64,000 bases of DNA from Caenibius sp. WL. GTDB taxonomy: Bacteria; Pseudomonadota; Alphaproteobacteria; Sphingomonadales; Sphingomonadaceae. The notes beneath the pieces were generated by a model, which did no database searches, had not been told where the DNA came from, and saw nothing but the letters and a program-made list of their open reading frames with translations. Numbering within the stretch: the first letter of the stretch is position 1; each line of letters begins with the position of its first letter. The DNA lies in NCBI RefSeq assembly GCF_019803445.1, contig NZ_CP081844.1, positions 632,501 through 696,500 on the forward strand. The letters are read 5' to 3'. A program made the position numbers and the translations under genes. Below are positions 45,089-56,272 of the stretch, piece after piece.

Positions 45089-45421
45089 ATGAGCTCGGAC
45101 GAACTGGCACGGATCATCGCGGGAAGCATCGCACGGCATCAGACCCGGGGGCTGGTCGATGGGGCCACGGGTATGGAGGATGTGGTGATTCACGGGCGGG
45201 TCGATCTGCGCGCTGTGGCCGAGGATGTGTTCACCGCCGCGCTTCGGCAAGCCAGGCCCGCCCGGCGATCGTGGGCGCCGTGGTTCATTTGCGCCGCCGA
45301 TGCGAAACGGCAGGCGCGGCGGCAGGATCGCATACGCGAAAGGCTGCTCGAACAGGCCGAAAACGGGCCGACGCCAGCCGATGTCGCCATCGCCCGGATG
45401 CGCATGCGGGGCCGCGACTGA
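45089..45421 (+). CDS. Hypothetical protein
   Basis: A 110-residue soluble, Arg- and Ala-rich protein (ELARIIAGSIARHQTRGLVD, then RRQDRIRERLLEQAEN). No signal peptide, membrane segment or known motif can be seen. A GAAAGG sequence lies about 10 nt upstream of the ATG. It ends 22 bp from the convergent gyrB stop. The reading frame is consistent with coding but unsupported by recognised homology. Confidence 0.45.
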   Translation: MSSDELARIIAGSIARHQTRGLVDGATGMEDVVIHGRVDLRAVAEDVFTAALRQARPARRSWAPWFICAADAKRQARRQDRIRERLLEQAENGPTPADVAIARMRMRGRD

Positions 45422-45443
45422 CAGGCGGCCCGCGCAGCGGCTC

Positions 45444-48138
<2,695 letters not shown>

Positions 48139-48189
48139 CAGCCGTTGGGTTTGGGCATGGTTCCTGCCTGGATTAAGTTGCAATCCTGC

Positions 48190-48273
48190 TCAGATGAGCG
48201 TGGCAGTGAAGAGCACGCCGCTGGTCGAAGCCGCCACGAGGATGGGCAGGACGAACGAAGCGAGATGGCGCAT
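48190..48273 (-). CDS. Predicted 27-residue membrane microprotein
   Basis: The frame MRHLASFVLPILVAASTSGV continues with LFTATLI and stops. It is one hydrophobic helix with a small basic N-terminus, so inner-membrane insertion is likely. A GGAG lies 6 nt before the ATG, and the gene sits after a 5' leader with possible hairpins. A longer in-frame start upstream exists but has no ribosome-binding sequence. Function unknown; similar single-helix peptides are often regulators or toxins. Confidence 0.5.
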   Translation of the reverse strand: MRHLASFVLPILVAASTSGVLFTATLI

Positions 48274-48675
48274 GATATTCTCCGTCAGACCTTCGGTGCG
48301 GGGTGCCCCGAAGTGCTGGACGCCAATTGGGCGGACGGAGGTTATTTCGCAATCGCAAAAAAGTCGTCTTGTGTTGCGGGTTTTGCAACTAACCATTCAA
48401 GTATATGTAAGAAATATATAAATTGCATAATTCTTGAAGAGGCCAGGGCGAGATTGCGTGTGGTGCGATGCAATATATTCCGCGTTGCGGCATTGTCTGC
48501 GCGATTGCGACGGGCCGCCCTTCGCGCGGGGCGCCTGAAACGGATGCCTGTATCATGGAGATGGCATGGCAGTTTGCCATCCGAAACGGCATGGCCAGCT
48601 GGGCAAGCCTGGGATAGAATCGTGGCCGGGGTAAACGCGGCCTGTGCCGGGCGGCCCCATGCAAGGAGGTTGCCG
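48274..48675. other. AT-rich intergenic region with no large gene
   Basis: The interval is distinctly AT-rich in 48350-48480, unlike its surroundings. It includes runs such as ATATGTAAGAAATATATAAA and an inverted repeat GTTGC/GCAAC (about 48372-48390). It probably holds promoters for the leftward microprotein gene and the rightward lipoprotein gene. No complete protein gene was recognised. Confidence 0.5.
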
Positions 48676-49116
48676 ATGCCGATGCGCCTGTTCGCCCGCA
48701 TGACGCCCACCCGCATTCTGGCGCTGGCCGCCGCCGGGGCAATGGTGCCGCTGGCCGCGTGCGCGCCGATGCCCGCCCCGATCGAGGAGGAGCCCGTGCC
48801 CGCTTGTCCGCAAACCCGCAACTGGGTCGCCTGGGTCGATGCGATGCCAGGGCCCGGCAACGGGCCGCGACTGATCGTCGAAGGCGAAGTTGCTCTGCCG
48901 CCGGGCCGCCGGGCTGCGCTGCAGGCCGGGCCGACCGATCGTATGATGCCGCCGGGCCAGCGGTTCGCACTGGTGGTGGAGCCGGGTGCCGGGCCGGGCG
49001 GCTGGCAGAAGGTGCGCGGCGAGATCGCGCCTGCCCAGACGCAGTATCGCGCGGTCATCGTCGGGTGCGAAGGCCGGACCATCGCCGAAATCGGCAGCGT
49101 TACCACCGCTTACTGA
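48676..49116 (+). CDS. Lipoprotein of unknown function
   Basis: A 146-residue precursor with a lipoprotein signal peptide ending in VPLAAC. The mature part starts with a Pro-rich stretch (APMPAPIEEEPVPACP) and a compact C-terminal domain (RLIVEGEVALPPGRRAAL ... YRAVIVGCEGRTIAEIGSV). The start is fixed by AAGGAGGT, a full match to the anti-Shine-Dalgarno, 5 nt before the ATG. Two Cys in the mature chain may pair. Function unknown. Confidence 0.7.
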   Translation: MPMRLFARMTPTRILALAAAGAMVPLAACAPMPAPIEEEPVPACPQTRNWVAWVDAMPGPGNGPRLIVEGEVALPPGRRAALQAGPTDRMMPPGQRFALVVEPGAGPGGWQKVRGEIAPAQTQYRAVIVGCEGRTIAEIGSVTTAY

Positions 49117-49217
49117 CCGGCGCGTGCCATGGGTGGGTGCGTCCTGCGCGAAAGGCTTTCACCCTGCCCGTCCATGGGTTAGGCTGCGTTTCTCTTGGGT
49201 GTAGAAAGGCATATCGC

Positions 49218-49637
49218 ATGGCAGAGTTTGACGATCAGGGCCGCCCGATCCCGCCGCAGGGCGAACCCGTCCGCCAGAACACGCCGCCCCCGGCCGCGAC
49301 AGGGGCCAGTTTCGATTTCAACCGGCCGACCATTATCAGCCTGCTCTATCTCGCCGCCTGTGTGCTCGGCGTCACCGGGTTGATCGGGCTGGTGCTGGCC
49401 TATGTCTGGAAAGGGGAGCCGCACGAGGACTGGGAAGATAGCCACTACACCTATCTGATTCGGACCTTCTGGATCGGCCTGCTGGGGATCGTGGTCAGCA
49501 TGGTGCTGATGCTGGTCCTGATCGGTTTCCTGCTCGCCGTAGCTGTTGGCGTCTGGGTGCTGGTGCGCAGCGTGATGAGCCTCGTCAACGCGCAGAAGCG
49601 CCAGCCGATGCCCGATCCGGGCACCTGGCTGATCTGA
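49218..49637 (+). CDS. Membrane protein with acidic cytoplasmic N-terminus (DUF4870-like)
   Basis: A 139-residue protein with a Pro-rich soluble N-terminus (GRPIPPQGEPVRQNTPPPAA) followed by about three hydrophobic segments (IISLLYLAACVLGVTGLIGL, GLLGIVVSMVLMLVLIGFL and VAVGVWVLVRSVMSLV). Family resemblance is to small DUF4870-type proteins. AAAGG stands 9 nt before the ATG. Not in an obvious operon. Confidence 0.65.
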   Translation: MAEFDDQGRPIPPQGEPVRQNTPPPAATGASFDFNRPTIISLLYLAACVLGVTGLIGLVLAYVWKGEPHEDWEDSHYTYLIRTFWIGLLGIVVSMVLMLVLIGFLLAVAVGVWVLVRSVMSLVNAQKRQPMPDPGTWLI

Positions 49638-49821
49638 TTTCCGGCCCGCACCGGGGCGCTGCGGGACAGTCGCCCGGGTGCTTGTCATCGGTTCATCGCT
49701 CCTCTGCCACGCCGGCCGTGGCTTGCCCCGCCGCGTGCCCACCCGGTCGCAGCAGGGGGCGCATCCGTGCCTTTTGGCCGTTAGGGAGGCCTTCCCCCCA
49801 ACGACTTCAAGAGGATGACCG

Positions 49822-50049
49822 ATGCGAAAATTTGCAATCCCGGCCATGGGTGCCGCGGCCATGCTGGCGCTGAGTGCAGGCACGCTTGCCGCACAGGATA
49901 CGGCAGGGGCCCCGCCGCCGCCCGCCGATACGGCAACCGGCACCGCCGGAACCCAGGCCCCGGGCACTGCCGACAACACCGCCGCCGATACAGCGGCGGA
50001 GCCGAGCGCAGACACCTCCGCATCCGGCGCGGGCGCCAAGCAGCCCTAA
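49822..50049 (+). CDS. Small secreted Ala/Thr-rich protein
   Basis: A 75-residue precursor. The signal peptide (FAIPAMGAAAMLALSAGTLA) is followed by a disordered, Pro-, Ala- and Thr-rich mature chain (PPPPADTATGTAGTQAPG). No domain is recognisable. A GAGGATGA element precedes the ATG. It is followed by two strong hairpins, so it is monocistronic. Confidence 0.6.
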   Translation: MRKFAIPAMGAAAMLALSAGTLAAQDTAGAPPPPADTATGTAGTQAPGTADNTAADTAAEPSADTSASGAGAKQP

Positions 50050-50163
50050 GCCTTAGGGGCGCGGCGCCGAAGCTCCTCCGGCGCCGCCCTCTTACCTCCT
50101 GTTCGGGGAGTATCCCTTGCTCCTTGATCCGCACTTCAGGCCGGGCTCGCCCCGGCCTTTTTT
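50044..50163 (+). ncRNA. Candidate small RNA or structured 3' end with CUCCU loops
   Basis: Downstream of the secreted-protein gene lie a short palindrome (CCCTAAG-C-CTTAGGG), a 9-bp stem (GCGGCGCCG / CGGCGCCGC, loop AAGCTCCTC), single-stranded ACCTCCTG and GCTCCTTG, and a U-tailed terminator. Loops with CUCCU can pair with Shine-Dalgarno sequences, a feature of several alphaproteobacterial sRNAs. It could equally be the mRNA 3' end. Confidence 0.3.
50138..50163 (+). terminator. Strong intrinsic terminator
   Basis: AGGCCGGG / CCCGGCCT stem with a five-base loop, followed directly by TTTTTT. It clearly ends transcription from the left. Confidence 0.85.
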
Positions 50164-50276
50164 CGGAAGATGACAGCAGGGGCACTTCTTAGCCTCATTC
50201 CCCGCGGATGTGGACGAACCGCCCCCGCCGCCCCGCGCGGTATGTCGGGCGGTACATTCGTTTGATAGTGGGGGGC

Positions 50277-50888
50277 ATGAGCAAACGGATAGATTTCGAT
50301 CCGCGACGGCGGCAGCGCAGCGGGGGGTGGGCATCGCGCTACCCTTCGCGCGCGCCCTCACGCGTGATGCGCCGATCCTATCCGCGCAAGCGGACATGGC
50401 GGCAGACTTTGGCCGATGCGCGACCGATCGTTCTGCTGATCGTGATGCTGACGCTGGGCACCGTCCTTGGCGATGGCGCCGCGTTCGAACCGCCCGCGTT
50501 CCTCCAGACCGAGCCGGAGCCGGTCGCCGGGGCGTTCACCCGTTGCGGGCCGGGGCGCGGGACCTATTGCGTGATCGACGGCGACACGTTCAAGCTGGGC
50601 GAACGCAAAGTGCGCGTGGTCGGGATCGACACCGCCGAAATCAAGGCACGTTGCCCGGCCGAAGCGGCGCAGGCCGAACGCTCCACCGCCGCGCTGCAAG
50701 CCTGGCTCAATCGCGGCCCGTTCCAGATGACGGCCCGCCTCGACGAGCCGACCGACCGCTACGGTCGCGACTTGCGCATCGTGAAGCGCGTGGCGGCGGA
50801 CGGTAGCGAGGACCGCCTGGCTGCTTTCATGCAGGCCGAAGGCGGCGCGCGTAGCTATCTCGGCGGCTATCGCGGCGGGTGGTGCTGA
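50277..50888 (+). CDS. Thermonuclease family protein (SNase-like), membrane-anchored
   Basis: A 203-residue protein with a basic N-terminus, one hydrophobic segment (about 53-67, IVLLIVMLTLGTVLG) and a staphylococcal-nuclease-like OB fold. The active-site pattern is VIDGDTFKLGERKVRVVGID with metal Asp residues, then the later Arg in TDRYGRDLRIV. The length is short for full SNase because the last helix is abbreviated (GGYRGGWC). It would act at the outer face or in the periplasm. A GGGGGC sequence is just before the ATG. Confidence 0.82.
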   Translation: MSKRIDFDPRRRQRSGGWASRYPSRAPSRVMRRSYPRKRTWRQTLADARPIVLLIVMLTLGTVLGDGAAFEPPAFLQTEPEPVAGAFTRCGPGRGTYCVIDGDTFKLGERKVRVVGIDTAEIKARCPAEAAQAERSTAALQAWLNRGPFQMTARLDEPTDRYGRDLRIVKRVAADGSEDRLAAFMQAEGGARSYLGGYRGGWC

Positions 50889-50904
50889 CGGCTGCCGGGC
50901 GGCT

Positions 50905-51210
50905 TCAGGATTTGAACCCGAACCACCAGATCACTGCACCAAAGGCGAGCGCCTGCAGCGCCGCAATGGTGTGCAGATTGCGGCAAAACGGTTGCTTGCG
51001 CGTTTTGTGACGAAACAGATGGCGCGCGGCATAAGCTCCGGGCGTTCCCCCGATCAAAGCCCATGTCAGCAGAGTGGATTCGGCAATGCGCTTCCGCTGC
51101 GCTTCGGCCAGCCGCTTGTCGATCCCGAACGCGATGAAGGCCGCCAGATTGATGGCGAGAAGACAGCAACAGATGGTGAACGGTGCCGCCAACGCCGGAA
51201 AGTCATCCAT
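50905..51210 (-). CDS. DUF1294 membrane protein
   Basis: A 101-residue inner-membrane protein with about three helices. The DUF1294 core is seen as NLAAFIAFGIDKRLAEAQRK, then TLLTWALIGGTPGAYAARHL and HKTRKQPF. The WWFGFKS end gives a DNA stretch resembling a tRNA T-loop by chance. Function unknown. Downstream of nrdB on the same strand. Confidence 0.85.
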   Translation of the reverse strand: MDDFPALAAPFTICCCLLAINLAAFIAFGIDKRLAEAQRKRIAESTLLTWALIGGTPGAYAARHLFRHKTRKQPFCRNLHTIAALQALAFGAVIWWFGFKS

Positions 51211-51262
51211 CGGATGCGTTTCGGGCGTTGGAGATCGGGCAGGCAAGTGCGCGGCCGGAGAG

Positions 51263-52327
51263 TTACTCCGCCGCCACGCCTTTGCTGACATCGCCGAACA
51301 TATCCGGTTCGCCGCCTTCTTCTGGCACGCCGGGTTCGTTGGCGGCGCGGGCGTTGCGGCGCTGGTCGAAATTGGCCCAGACATCGTTCCAGTTGCCGCG
51401 CGTCGCGGCTTTGGAATATTCGGTGGCGCGGGTTTCGAAGAAGTTGGCGTGCTCCACCCCGTTGAGCAGGGGAGCGAGCCAGGGCAGGGGGTGTTCCTCG
51501 ATCATGTAGATCGGCTGGAACCCGAGCTGGCCGAGACGCCAGTCCGCGATGAAGCGGATGTACTTCTTGATTTCCTTCGCCGTCATCCCCGGCACCGGGC
51601 CCGCTTCGAAGGCGAGGTCGATGAAGGCGTCTTCCAGCCGCACCGTCTTCTGGCAGCAGTCGATGATGTCTTCCTTCACCGCCTTGGTCAGGCAGTCGCG
51701 TTCTTTCGTGAACGCGTGGAACAGGCGGGTGATTCCTTCGCAATGCAGCGATTCGTCACGCACCGACCAGCTCACGATCTGGCCCATGCCCTTCATCTTG
51801 TTGAAGCGCGGGAAGTTCATCAGCATGGCGAAGCTGGCGAAAAGCTGCAGCCCTTCGGTGAAGCCGCCAAACATGGCGAGCGTGCGGGCGATATCCTCGT
51901 CGCTATCGACGCCGAACTGCTGGAGGTAATCGTGCTTGTCGCGCATTTCCTGATATTCCAGGAACATGCCGTATTCGCTTTCGGGCATGCCGATGGTGTC
52001 GAGCAGATGCGAATAGGCCGCGATGTGAATCGTCTCCATGTTGGAGAACGCGGCCAGCATCATTTTGACTTCGGTCGGCTTGAACACGCGGCCGTATTTG
52101 TCGTGGTAGCAATCCTGCACTTCCACGTCCGCCTGCGTGAAGAAGCGGAAGATCTGCGTCAGCAGATTGCGTTCGTGATCGGAAAGCTTCTGCGCCCAGT
52201 CGCGGCAGTCTTCGCCCAGCGGCACTTCTTCCGGCATCCAGTGCACTTGCTGCTGCCGCTTCCAAAACTCGTAAGCCCACGGATATTCAAAGGGCTTGTA
52301 GGTCTTGCGGGCTTCAAGCAACGACAT
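51263..52327 (-). CDS. nrdB: Ribonucleoside-diphosphate reductase subunit beta
   Basis: The small R2 subunit that houses the diiron-tyrosyl radical of class I ribonucleotide reductase. It has 354 residues. Iron-ligand and radical context is seen in NMETIHIAAYSHLLDTIG, with the expected Glu, His and Tyr, and WSVRDESLHCEGITRLFHAF supplies the second set. The N-terminus KPFEYPWAYEFWKRQQQ is characteristic of the alphaproteobacterial form. GGAG is 8 nt before the ATG. It lies on the same strand as nrdA but separated by an esterase gene and two terminators, so it must have its own promoter. Confidence 0.95.
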   Translation of the reverse strand: MSLLEARKTYKPFEYPWAYEFWKRQQQVHWMPEEVPLGEDCRDWAQKLSDHERNLLTQIFRFFTQADVEVQDCYHDKYGRVFKPTEVKMMLAAFSNMETIHIAAYSHLLDTIGMPESEYGMFLEYQEMRDKHDYLQQFGVDSDEDIARTLAMFGGFTEGLQLFASFAMLMNFPRFNKMKGMGQIVSWSVRDESLHCEGITRLFHAFTKERDCLTKAVKEDIIDCCQKTVRLEDAFIDLAFEAGPVPGMTAKEIKKYIRFIADWRLGQLGFQPIYMIEEHPLPWLAPLLNGVEHANFFETRATEYSKAATRGNWNDVWANFDQRRNARAANEPGVPEEGGEPDMFGDVSKGVAAE

Positions 52328-52701
52328 GTTGTGTCTCCGTGGAGGTGGCCGAACCGCCAGTATAGCCGCAAACGGCCTGTGATGTGAATCCACAAATGGT
52401 CTTCGCCGGGGAAAAATATAGGTGCGCAAAACGCCTGTGCCAGACCTGGCGCGCGGCGGCGGGGCGGGCCCGCGGCAATCCCTGGCGCACTTCGCAAAAA
52501 GGGGCAGAAAAGCGCTTGCTCCCCTACCCCTTCCTCGCTGGAATTGGTTCGTCCGTGATGGCCTTAACCGCCCCCCGATGCAAGCATCCATTTCATGGTT
52601 GGCCCAGAGAATTTTGATGGAACCATGAGACTGGCCCGGCGAGGGGGCAAAGCGATGGCCGGCAGTGCGTATCCGGGCTTCGGAAGGCCCGGTGCATAAG
52701 G
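52328..52701. other. Intergenic region upstream of nrdB
   Basis: About 370 bp without a recognisable gene. It should hold the nrdB promoter. A GTG-AATC-CAC inverted repeat lies around 52386-52396, and a hairpin CCGGGCTT/AAGGCCCGG at about 52675-52693. I could not assign a definite -35/-10 or an NrdR box. Confidence 0.5.
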
Positions 52702-52739
52702 AAAAGGCCCCGATCCTCTGGCAAGGAGCGGGGCCTTTT
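52702..52739 (-). terminator. Intrinsic terminator of the esterase gene
   Basis: An 11-bp perfect stem (AAAAGGCCCCG / CGGGGCCTTTT) with a loop of 16 nt lies 24 bp past the esterase stop. The symmetric A/T ends make it work on both strands. Confidence 0.8.
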
Positions 52740-52762
52740 CCTTGGCTGCTATCGGTGCGGGA

Positions 52763-53713
52763 TCAGTCCGCAACGCCCAGGCCGCGTTTCAACGCGGCGG
52801 TGCGGGCGGCGCTGAAACGCTGGCCCGCGCCGCTGGCGGCGGCGAATCCGTCGAACCCGTGATAGGCGCCGGGCACCACATGGACTTCGGTCGGCACGCC
52901 GGCGGCGATCAGGCGGCTGGCGTAAGCGAGGTTTTCCTCGATGAAGAGGTCGAGCCCGCCGCAGCCGATCCATGCCGGGGGCAGGCCGGTCAGATCTTCC
53001 ACCCGGGCCGGAACCACCGCGCCTTGCGGCAGGCTGTCGCCGCCCGGTTCCGCGCCCAGCAGCGCCGACCAGCCGAACTTGTTGTGATCCGCTTTCCAGA
53101 CGAATTCGCCCAGATGCGCGGCGACGGCGCGGCTCGATCCGGTGCGGTCGTCGATCATCGGGTAAGTCAGCAGTTGGAACGCAATGGCCGGGCCACCGCG
53201 ATCGCGCGCGGTGATCGCCAGCATCGCGCTGTGCCCGCCGCCCGCGCTTTCACCCGCTACGGCGATGCGCGCCGGATCGACGCCCAGTTCCTTGCCGCCT
53301 TCACCGGCCAGCCACACCAGCGCGGCATAGTTGTCGGCCACACTGCCCGCGAACGTGGTTTCCGGGGCCAGGCGGTATTCGACCGAAACGAACACGATGC
53401 CCGCTGCCATCGCCGCGGCCTGCACGCCCGCGATCATCCCTTCGGCCGAACCGAAGACATAGCCGCCGCCGTGAATATGCAGCACGGCGGGGCGATTGGT
53501 CGCGCCGGGGGTGGGATCGACGATGAACACTTTCACATCGGGATTGCCATCGATGCCGGGAATCGTCCGTTCCACCGGTTGCGGGAACGGTGCTTCGAGC
53601 GGCGGCATCATCGGTTGCGAGCGGACCAGATCAAGCGGAATCTGGGTGAAATCGATATCGGGGAACTGGGCCAGCGCGTCGCGCAGTTCGGGATCGACCA
53701 TTTCGATGGGCAT
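52763..53713 (-). CDS. Alpha/beta hydrolase, HSL family (acetyl-hydrolase type)
   Basis: A 316-residue serine esterase. The oxyanion-hole HGGG is in LHIHGGGYVFGSAEG (about residue 83) and the nucleophile in AVAGESAGGGHSAM (about 157). The family then shows Asp in GGLDLFIEEN and His in PGAYHGFDGF. Such enzymes hydrolyse short acyl esters; the natural substrate is unknown. AGAGGA lies 6 nt before the ATG used. It sits between the two nrd genes, bounded by terminators, so it is an independent transcription unit. Confidence 0.9.
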   Translation of the reverse strand: MPIEMVDPELRDALAQFPDIDFTQIPLDLVRSQPMMPPLEAPFPQPVERTIPGIDGNPDVKVFIVDPTPGATNRPAVLHIHGGGYVFGSAEGMIAGVQAAAMAAGIVFVSVEYRLAPETTFAGSVADNYAALVWLAGEGGKELGVDPARIAVAGESAGGGHSAMLAITARDRGGPAIAFQLLTYPMIDDRTGSSRAVAAHLGEFVWKADHNKFGWSALLGAEPGGDSLPQGAVVPARVEDLTGLPPAWIGCGGLDLFIEENLAYASRLIAAGVPTEVHVVPGAYHGFDGFAAASGAGQRFSAARTAALKRGLGVAD

Positions 53714-53769
53714 CGGCATTCCTCTGTTGCTGTGAATGGCTGTTGTGAATTTCCGGAGGGCATAAACGA

Positions 53770-53798
53770 AAAAGGGCCGGTTCGTCACCGGCCCTTTT
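53770..53798 (-). terminator. Intrinsic terminator of nrdA
   Basis: An 11-bp perfect stem (AAAAGGGCCGG / CCGGCCCTTTT) around a seven-base loop, 38 bp after the nrdA stop. The U-run on the minus strand marks a strong terminator. Confidence 0.82.
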
Positions 53799-53836
53799 CA
53801 AGAAATGTATATGGACGGGCGGGCCACGCCGTGCGC

Positions 53837-55852
53837 TTATTGGCAGGAAAGACATTCCTCGTAATCGGTCTGTTCGCCCGCGCTCAGTTCGAACCTTGCG
53901 GCTTCGGCCGTGTTGTCGGCTTCCACCCCACCGGCGAACCCGGCCCGCTGCACCGATTTGCTGCGCAGGTAATAGAGCGATTTGATGCCCCGCTCCCACG
54001 CCTGGAAGTGCAGCATCATCAGGTCCCACTTGTCGACATCGGCCGGGATGAAGAGGTTGAGGCTCTGCGCCTGATCGATGAACGGGGCACGGTCGGCCGC
54101 GAATTCGAGCAGCCAGCGCTGATCGATCTCGAAGCTGGTCTTGTACACTGCCTTTTCCTCGGGGCTGAGGAAATCGAGATGCTGGACCGAGCCGCCGCGT
54201 TCGAGAATCGAATTCCACACATTGGTGGAATCCTTCGATTTTTCGGCCAGCAGCTTTTCCAGATAGGGGTTCTTCACCACGAAGCTGCCCGAGAGCGTCT
54301 TGTGCGTGTAGATGTTCGCCGGAATCGGTTCGATGCAGGCGCTGGTGCCGCCGCAGATGATGCTGATCGACGCGGTCGGCGCGATCGCCATCTTGCACGA
54401 GAAGCGTTCCATCACGCCCATTTCCTCGGCATCGGGGCAGGGGCCGCGCTCGTTGGCGAGCAGCATGGACGCTTCACCGACTTTGGCATGGATGTGCTTG
54501 AACATCTTCATGTTCCACGCCTTGGCCATTGCGCTTTCGAGAGCGATGCCCTTGAGCTGGAGGAACGAGTGGAAGCCCATCACGCCGAGCCCGACGGAGC
54601 GTTCGCGGCTGGCGGAATACTTGGCGCGGGCCATTTCATCGGGCGCGCGGTCGATATAATCCTGCAGCACGTTGTCGAGGAAGCGCATGACATCCTCGAT
54701 GAACTGCTTGTCGCCCTGCCACTGGTCCCAGTTTTCGAGATTGAGCGAGGACAGGCAGCACACCGCCGTGCGATCGTTGCCGAGGTGGTCGCGGCCGGTG
54801 GGCAGCGTGATTTCCGAACAGAGGTTGGACGTGGAAACCTTCAGCCCCAGATCGCGGTGATGCTTGGGCATCGTGCGATTCACGGTGTCGGAGAAGACGA
54901 TATAGGGCTCGCCCGTGGCGAGGCGGGTTTCCACCAGCTTCTGGAACAGCGAACGGGCATCGACCTTGCCGCGCACCGAACCGTCCTTGGGGCTCTTCAA
55001 TTCGAATTCGGCACCGTTGCGCACGGCTTCCATGAATTCGTCGGTCAGCAGCACGCCATGATGGAGATTGAGCGCCTTGCGGTTGAAATCGCCCGAAGGT
55101 TTGCGGATTTCGAGGAACTCCTCGATTTCCGGGTGCGACACGTCGAGATAGCAGGCGGCCGAACCCCGCCGCAGCGAACCCTGCGAAATGGCGAGCGTGA
55201 GGCTGTCCATCACCCGCACGAAGGGGATGATGCCGCTGGTCTTGCCGTTGAGGCCGACCGGTTCGCCGATGCCGCGCACCTGGCCCCAATAGGTGCCGAT
55301 GCCGCCGCCGCGCGATGCGAGCCAGACATTTTCGTTCCAGGTGTTGACGATGCCTTCGAGGCTGTCGTCGACCGAGTTCAGATAGCATGAAATCGGCAAC
55401 CCGCGCCCGGTGCCGCCGTTCGACAGCACGGGGGTGGCAGGCATGAACCACAGGCGCGAAATGTAATCGTAAAGGCGCTGGGCATGATCCTGATCGTCGG
55501 CATAGGCATCGGCCACGCGGGCGAAAAGATCCTGATAGCTTTCACCGGGCAGGAGATAGCGGTCGGTCAGCGTTTCCTTGCCGAACGCGGTCAGCAGCGC
55601 ATCGCGCGCCGGATCGGTTTCGATCGCGAAGCGGCGCGGATTGATGCCCTTGCTGTCCACCGGTTCGCTGGCGGCCTTCGCGGCTTCGGCCAATGCGCCC
55701 GCCATGGCGGCGCCGGCCTGCGCGGCAAGCTGATCGGCCTGCGCATCCGCCGGGGCCGGGTTGGCCGGGCTGTCCTTGGCCATGCTGAGCAGATCGTTTC
55801 CCATATCCGTGTCCAGGCTCATCGCCACACTGTCCCCAGTCCTGAAATCCAT
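53837..55852 (-). CDS. nrdA: Ribonucleoside-diphosphate reductase subunit alpha
   Basis: The large catalytic subunit of class I ribonucleotide reductase, making dNTP precursors. It has 671 residues. Active-site cysteines are in LPISCYLNSV (about 152), STSNLCSEITLP (about 342) and TAVCCLSSLNL (about 363), and the C-terminal thiol pair is in ECLSCQ at the very end. The first ~70 residues are Ala-rich and carry no ATP-cone, so allosteric on/off control by ATP/dATP through that domain is probably lost. The start is an ATG after GGGGG. Confidence 0.95.
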   Translation of the reverse strand: MDFRTGDSVAMSLDTDMGNDLLSMAKDSPANPAPADAQADQLAAQAGAAMAGALAEAAKAASEPVDSKGINPRRFAIETDPARDALLTAFGKETLTDRYLLPGESYQDLFARVADAYADDQDHAQRLYDYISRLWFMPATPVLSNGGTGRGLPISCYLNSVDDSLEGIVNTWNENVWLASRGGGIGTYWGQVRGIGEPVGLNGKTSGIIPFVRVMDSLTLAISQGSLRRGSAACYLDVSHPEIEEFLEIRKPSGDFNRKALNLHHGVLLTDEFMEAVRNGAEFELKSPKDGSVRGKVDARSLFQKLVETRLATGEPYIVFSDTVNRTMPKHHRDLGLKVSTSNLCSEITLPTGRDHLGNDRTAVCCLSSLNLENWDQWQGDKQFIEDVMRFLDNVLQDYIDRAPDEMARAKYSASRERSVGLGVMGFHSFLQLKGIALESAMAKAWNMKMFKHIHAKVGEASMLLANERGPCPDAEEMGVMERFSCKMAIAPTASISIICGGTSACIEPIPANIYTHKTLSGSFVVKNPYLEKLLAEKSKDSTNVWNSILERGGSVQHLDFLSPEEKAVYKTSFEIDQRWLLEFAADRAPFIDQAQSLNLFIPADVDKWDLMMLHFQAWERGIKSLYYLRSKSVQRAGFAGGVEADNTAEAARFELSAGEQTDYEECLSCQ

Positions 55853-56065
55853 CAAAACCCCCGTCCGCAACGCACAAAAACCAACGACGGCGCACCATCG
55901 TCGTTCCGCATTCGTTCGAATCAGCGGGCAAGTGCCCAGCCTAACCGTTTCCGGCCCGCACGAGGGAAAAACTTATCCCCCGATTGTCCTGCCTCTCCGC
56001 TTGCCCAAGGGGGCCACCATGTCCCGAATCCGCACGTTCGCGTGGCTTTCGCACACTTCCGGTTG

Positions 56066-56115
56066 AATCTAGGTCTTGTGGGTCCCCCGGGCATTCGAAC
56101 CACAATCCATAGTGC
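56066..56115 (-). promoter_or_regulatory. Pair of NrdR-box-like sequences upstream of nrdA
   Basis: AATCTAGGTCTTGTGG and CCACAATCCATAGTGC are 34 bp apart, offset by about three helical turns. NrdR usually binds two such boxes near ribonucleotide reductase promoters. The match to the consensus is loose. Confidence 0.25.
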
Positions 56116-56199
56116 CTTAAAGCGAATCTGGCGCAAGAGGATAAATGGGGAGCCGATCTTGGAATACCAGCCGTGCCATGCCATGCGGAGTCCGCGACG

Positions 56200-56272
56200 C
56201 GTGGACAAAGCTCCACTCACGCGGCACGCAAGAGTCGAAATTATTTTTTTGTCCACGGCCGTTTCGTCCACA
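56200..56272. repeat. Inverted TTTGTCCACG motifs
   Basis: CGTGGACAAA (56200-56209) and TTTGTCCACG (56248-56257) are exact inverted copies separated by 38 bp. TTCGTCCACA follows at 56263, 15 bp on. The form resembles, with two mismatches, the DnaA box TTATCCACA. They lie 36-109 bp upstream of the small membrane protein gene and about 350 bp from nrdA. Confidence 0.4.

Noticed and set aside
50905-50950. T-loop-like sequence GGTTCGGGTTCAAATCC on the minus strand suggesting a tRNA 3' end
   Set aside because: It is the coding end of the DUF1294 protein (WWFGFKS-stop), and no cloverleaf or acceptor stem can be formed around it.
56085-56110. GGTTCGAATG on the minus strand resembling a tRNA T-arm
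   Set aside because: The flanking five bases do not pair and no D- or anticodon arm is present.
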